Of a DNA stretch of 9,452 nucleotides, positions 7,621-9,452 are shown one piece after another. The stretch's first letter is position 1, and the number at the start of each line of letters is the position of its first letter. Source of the stretch: Kiritimatiellia bacterium (GTDB taxonomy: Bacteria > Verrucomicrobiota > Kiritimatiellia > RFP12 > UBA1067); contig JAGOBZ010000099.1 in NCBI GenBank assembly GCA_017999015.1, forward strand, positions 1-9,452, written 5' to 3'. Below the pieces are notes generated by a model. That model had not been told where the DNA came from, did no database searches, and worked only from the letters and a program-made list of their open reading frames with translations. Made by a program: the position numbers and the translations under genes.

Positions 7621-7645
7621 GGTTCAGTTTCGACTAAACTGAATC
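7621..7645 (+). repeat. Short hairpin / inverted repeat downstream of the HAD gene
   Basis: TTCAGTTT (7623-7630) and AAACTGAA (7636-7643) are perfect inverted copies around the 5-base loop CGACT. One G:T and one G:C pair could extend the stem to 10 bases. It begins 41 bases after the HAD stop. It could be a transcription terminator, but it is followed by a C-rich stretch rather than a T-run. It could equally be a repressor operator. Confidence 0.5.
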
Positions 7646-7651
7646 GTTCCT

Positions 7652-7699
7652 CCCCCCCCCGGGACTTAAGCCGTCAGGCGCAGCATCCGGGGGGGGGGG
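7652..7699 (+). repeat. C-run / G-run inverted repeat
   Basis: Nine C at 7652-7660 followed by GGG face CC plus eleven G at 7687-7699, giving an inverted repeat of about 11 G:C pairs around a loop of roughly 24 bases. The G-run could also form four-stranded DNA or RNA structures. Long homopolymers are prone to sequencing error and length variation, so exact run lengths are uncertain. The element lies between the HAD gene and the promoter of the oxidoreductase. Confidence 0.55.
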
Positions 7700-7762
7700 T
7701 GCAAGAGCCTCATTGTGTTCCCCTTTGTCGCTAACCGATTACCCGATTCCCATTTTTTTTGT

Positions 7763-7791
7763 TTGGCTAACAACTGAGTCTGCCTTATAAT
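7763..7791 (+). promoter_or_regulatory. Sigma-70-type promoter for the oxidoreductase gene
   Basis: A perfect TATAAT -10 box at 7786-7791 is preceded by TTGGCT at 7763-7768 (4 of 6 to TTGACA) with an ideal 17-base spacer. Transcription should start near 7798. The segment is AT-richer than its surroundings. It gives the oxidoreductase its own promoter, separating it from the HAD gene. Confidence 0.7.
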
Positions 7792-7840
7792 CGTTCCATC
7801 ATGAGTGGATGGGTTCACGGTTATGACAGGTGTAAAGATC

Positions 7841-9031
7841 ATGAATAAGACTTTGCGTGTCGGGATTGTCGGGGGAGGCAATGACTCGTTCATCGGCGAT
7901 ATCCACCGCGCCGCCATTGAGCAATGCGGCCGGATGGAATTGGTTTGCGGAGCGTTTGGCTCCACGCGGCAAAGCTCGTTTGAAACCGGGAAACGCTTAA
8001 AGCTCCCCACGCGGCGTTCGTACGGGACTTATCGTGACATGTTTCGCCGGGAGGCCACTTTGCCCGAGGGTGAGCGCATGGACTTTGTGTCCATCTTGGC
8101 ACCCAATGCCATGCACTATCCGGTTGCGATGTCTTCGATCGATGCCGGATTCTCCGTATTCAGCGAAAAACCCTTCACCTGTAACCTGGATGAGGGACTG
8201 AATCTCACGCGCAAGCAGCAGGCAAGCGGGTTGGCATACGGCATCGCAATGGTCTATCAGGGCTATCCTGCCTTGCAGATGGCCCGCCAGCTCCTGCTTG
8301 AAGAGAAGACAATCGGCACGATCCGTAAAATCGTCTCCCGGTTCCCGTTGGGGTGGATGGCCCAGCGCCTTGAAACAGCAGGCAACAAACAGGCGGGCTG
8401 GCGGGCTGACCCGCGGCGTTGCGGTCCGGCAGGGTGCTTGGCCGACCTCGGCATCCACTGTTTTTATCTGGCGGAATGGCTGTCCGGTTTGGCGGTCAGC
8501 GAGGTCTGTGCGGATTTGCGGCCGACAGTTGCCGGGCGCATCCTTGACGATGACTGTAGTGTGCTCGTACGTTTCACCGGCGGTGCGCGCGGCGCATTCC
8601 TGGCCAGTCAAATCGCCACCGGCCGGCGTGATGGCCTTTCCATCGAACTCATGGGGGACCGCGGCGCCTTGGCATGGTCGCAACGCGAGCCGCACCGCCT
8701 GGTAGTGCGCGACATCGACGGAGCAGAGCGTATCCTGACAGACGGCATTGCCGCCACGGGGGAACGCCCAGGGCCATGTCCGTTCGGCAGTGATGCAGCC
8801 TACATCGCCGCGCTCTCGGCAACCTACGCAGCCTTTGCCGACTATTATGAATCCTACCAAGCCAAAAAAAGCGCTGCGCCCGATGCCCGCGGTTTCATGA
8901 CCATCGCGGATGGACTGCGCGCGGTCGTGTTCGTCGACGCCGTGCTGAAGAATTGTGCCGTGCCGGAGGAACCGGCGCCGCCGCCTGCGAAGTGGACGCC
9001 TGTGGTCGTGCCCCCCATTCCGGAACTTTAG
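7841..9031 (+). CDS. Gfo/Idh/MocA family NAD(P)-dependent oxidoreductase
   Basis: A 396-residue, two-domain dehydrogenase-like protein. The N-terminal Rossmann fold begins LRVGIVGGGNDSFIGDIHR (residues 5-23), with the glycine-rich dinucleotide loop at 11-13. The family's SEKPF motif is at residues 108-112 (Glu109, Lys110, Pro111); this lysine acts in catalysis in characterised members. DLGIH (202-206) in the C-terminal domain supplies the usual Asp and His. Such enzymes oxidise or reduce hydroxyl/keto groups of sugars, inositols or related polyols; the substrate cannot be told from sequence. I chose the ATG at 7841, which gives the standard N-terminus; ATG 7823 and GTG 7805 are in frame. GTG 7805 is unlikely because it would lie only about 7 bases from the predicted transcript start. 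The ribosome site (AGG, 7828-7830) is weak. By eye, codon use is less GC-biased than in the ATPase genes. Confidence 0.9.
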   Translation: MNKTLRVGIVGGGNDSFIGDIHRAAIEQCGRMELVCGAFGSTRQSSFETGKRLKLPTRRSYGTYRDMFRREATLPEGERMDFVSILAPNAMHYPVAMSSIDAGFSVFSEKPFTCNLDEGLNLTRKQQASGLAYGIAMVYQGYPALQMARQLLLEEKTIGTIRKIVSRFPLGWMAQRLETAGNKQAGWRADPRRCGPAGCLADLGIHCFYLAEWLSGLAVSEVCADLRPTVAGRILDDDCSVLVRFTGGARGAFLASQIATGRRDGLSIELMGDRGALAWSQREPHRLVVRDIDGAERILTDGIAATGERPGPCPFGSDAAYIAALSATYAAFADYYESYQAKKSAAPDARGFMTIADGLRAVVFVDAVLKNCAVPEEPAPPPAKWTPVVVPPIPEL

Positions 9032-9058
9032 GCGGCCTGCAGACGCGCTGTCGAGTCA

Positions 9059-9127
9059 TACAATTTTGTAAGACATTTTTGTTGTAAATCGGCTTTTTTT
9101 GACCATAATGGCGTTCTTTTAGTCAAA
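9059..9127 (+). promoter_or_regulatory. AT-rich upstream region with short dyads, possible activator-binding sites
   Basis: This AT-rich stretch contains the dyad TACAA-TT-TTGTA (9059-9070), a second TTGTAA at 9082-9087 in direct orientation 16 bases on, and the inverted pair TTTGAC/GTCAAA (9098-9103, 9122-9127; 18 bases apart). It ends 29 bases before the sigma-54 promoter. Sigma-54 promoters need an upstream enhancer-binding activator, and these are the most plausible sites seen. They do not match a specific activator consensus that I can name. Confidence 0.3.
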
Positions 9128-9156
9128 TTCCGGCCAATAACGCTTGTATATTTGGG

Positions 9157-9172
9157 TGGCACGCCTTTTGCT
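9157..9172 (+). promoter_or_regulatory. Sigma-54 (RpoN) -24/-12 promoter of gdhA
   Basis: TGGCAC (9157-9162), a 5-base spacer and TTGCT (9168-9172) match the sigma-54 consensus TGGCAC-N5-TTGCW at every position. The diagnostic GG (9158-9159) and GC (9170-9171) are separated by exactly 10 bases. Transcription should begin about 12 bases after the GC, near 9182-9184, giving a leader of about 57 bases before gdhA. Location and orientation fit nitrogen control of glutamate dehydrogenase. Confidence 0.85.
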
Positions 9173-9184
9173 CAATACTAAGCA

Positions 9185-9228
9185 CGACTTGTAAAGCGGG
9201 AGACAGGACCGTCGAGACGCGCAAGTCG
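9185..9228 (+). promoter_or_regulatory. Leader stem-loop in gdhA 5' UTR
   Basis: CGACTTG (9185-9191) and CAAGTCG (9222-9228) are perfect 7-base inverted copies, with a possible extra U:G pair inside. The left arm begins within a few bases of the predicted sigma-54 transcript start. The right arm abuts the Shine-Dalgarno GGGAGAGG (9228-9235), so the stem could affect ribosome access or protect the 5' end. It matches no riboswitch class I recognise. Confidence 0.45.
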
Positions 9229-9239
9229 GGAGAGGCACA

Positions 9240-9452
9240 ATGAACTACATCAACACCGTCCTTGAGAGCGTTCGCAAGCGCAACGCCAACGAACCCGAGT
9301 TCCTGCAGGCCGTGCAGGAGGTTCTAGAGTCCTTGGAACCCGTGGTGGCCGCCCGGCCGATCCTCGAAAAAGAGCGTATCCTTGACCGGGTGGTCGAGCC
9401 TGAGCGCATGATCGTTTTCCGTGTCCCCTGGGAAGATGACAAGGGGGTGATC
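9240..9452 (+). CDS. gdhA: NADP-type glutamate dehydrogenase, N-terminal part (partial)
   Basis: The first 71 codons of a hexameric glutamate dehydrogenase, which makes glutamate from 2-oxoglutarate and ammonium using NAD(P)H. The N-terminal helices (YINTVLESVRKRN, EPEFLQAVQEVLESLEPVV) and the following ILDRVVEPERMIVFRVPWEDDKG match the N-terminus shared by bacterial assimilatory enzymes such as E. coli GdhA and the Clostridium symbiosum enzyme. The glycine-rich NAD(P) fold and the catalytic lysine lie beyond the window, so cofactor choice cannot be checked. The ATG at 9240 follows GGGAGAGG (9228-9235) at good spacing. The gene sits behind a consensus sigma-54 promoter and a structured leader. 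Confidence 0.93.
   Translation, partial: MNYINTVLESVRKRNANEPEFLQAVQEVLESLEPVVAARPILEKERILDRVVEPERMIVFRVPWEDDKGVI

Noticed and set aside
7735..7748. Tandem CCGATT words (7735-7740 and 7743-7748) as a CRISPR-like or regulatory repeat
   Set aside because: There are only two 6-base copies with an 8-base period, too short to distinguish from chance.
9032..9058. Terminator after the oxidoreductase gene
   Set aside because: No convincing stem followed by a T-run was found between the stop at 9031 and the AT-rich promoter region.

Overview
The window is a high-GC bacterial segment with every gene on the + strand. Its main content is a vacuolar/archaeal-type (V/A-type) ATPase operon in the order E - DUF2764 - A - B - D - I - K. 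This order, with a DUF2764 gene between E and A and no separate C, F or G genes in view, is the arrangement known from Chlamydiae, Spirochaetes and Bacteroidetes. The high GC content, the operon type, a Gfo/Idh/MocA gene and a palindromic 'CACAGATT' intergenic repeat together suggest a member of the PVC group (Verrucomicrobiota/Kiritimatiellota/Lentisphaerota-like). This assignment is an inference; no rRNA or marker gene is present.

Layout. 1-60 is the last 19 codons of subunit E. 57-590 is DUF2764, followed by subunit A (619-2361), B (2354-3658), D (3667-4281), I (4278-6110) and K (6132-6599). Genes are joined by 4-8 base overlaps or gaps under 30 bases, so this is one transcription unit. 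An imperfect 19-bp inverted repeat at 6630-6684 lies in the 105-base gap after K. A HAD-superfamily phosphatase-like gene follows (6705-7580). A 224-base region up to 7804 holds a hairpin, a C-run/G-run inverted repeat and a well-formed sigma-70-type promoter. A Gfo/Idh/MocA oxidoreductase (7841-9031) follows. A 208-base AT-richer regulatory region then carries a textbook sigma-54 (-24/-12) promoter and a leader stem-loop in front of the 5' end of an NADP-type glutamate dehydrogenase gene, gdhA, which runs off the window at 9452.

How they work together. A and B form the catalytic head, D the central shaft, E the peripheral stalk, I the membrane stator with the essential arginine, and K the rotor ring. 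DUF2764 probably fills part of the role of the missing coupling subunits. The K subunit keeps the residues that bind Na+ in the Enterococcus hirae rotor ring, so the enzyme may move Na+ rather than H+. The HAD, oxidoreductase and gdhA genes appear to be separate functions. gdhA probably answers to nitrogen status through an RpoN-dependent activator.

I found no wholly new multi-gene system. The most notable signals are the sigma-54 promoter with structured leader at gdhA, the Na+ signature in K, and the DUF2764-containing minimal ATPase operon.
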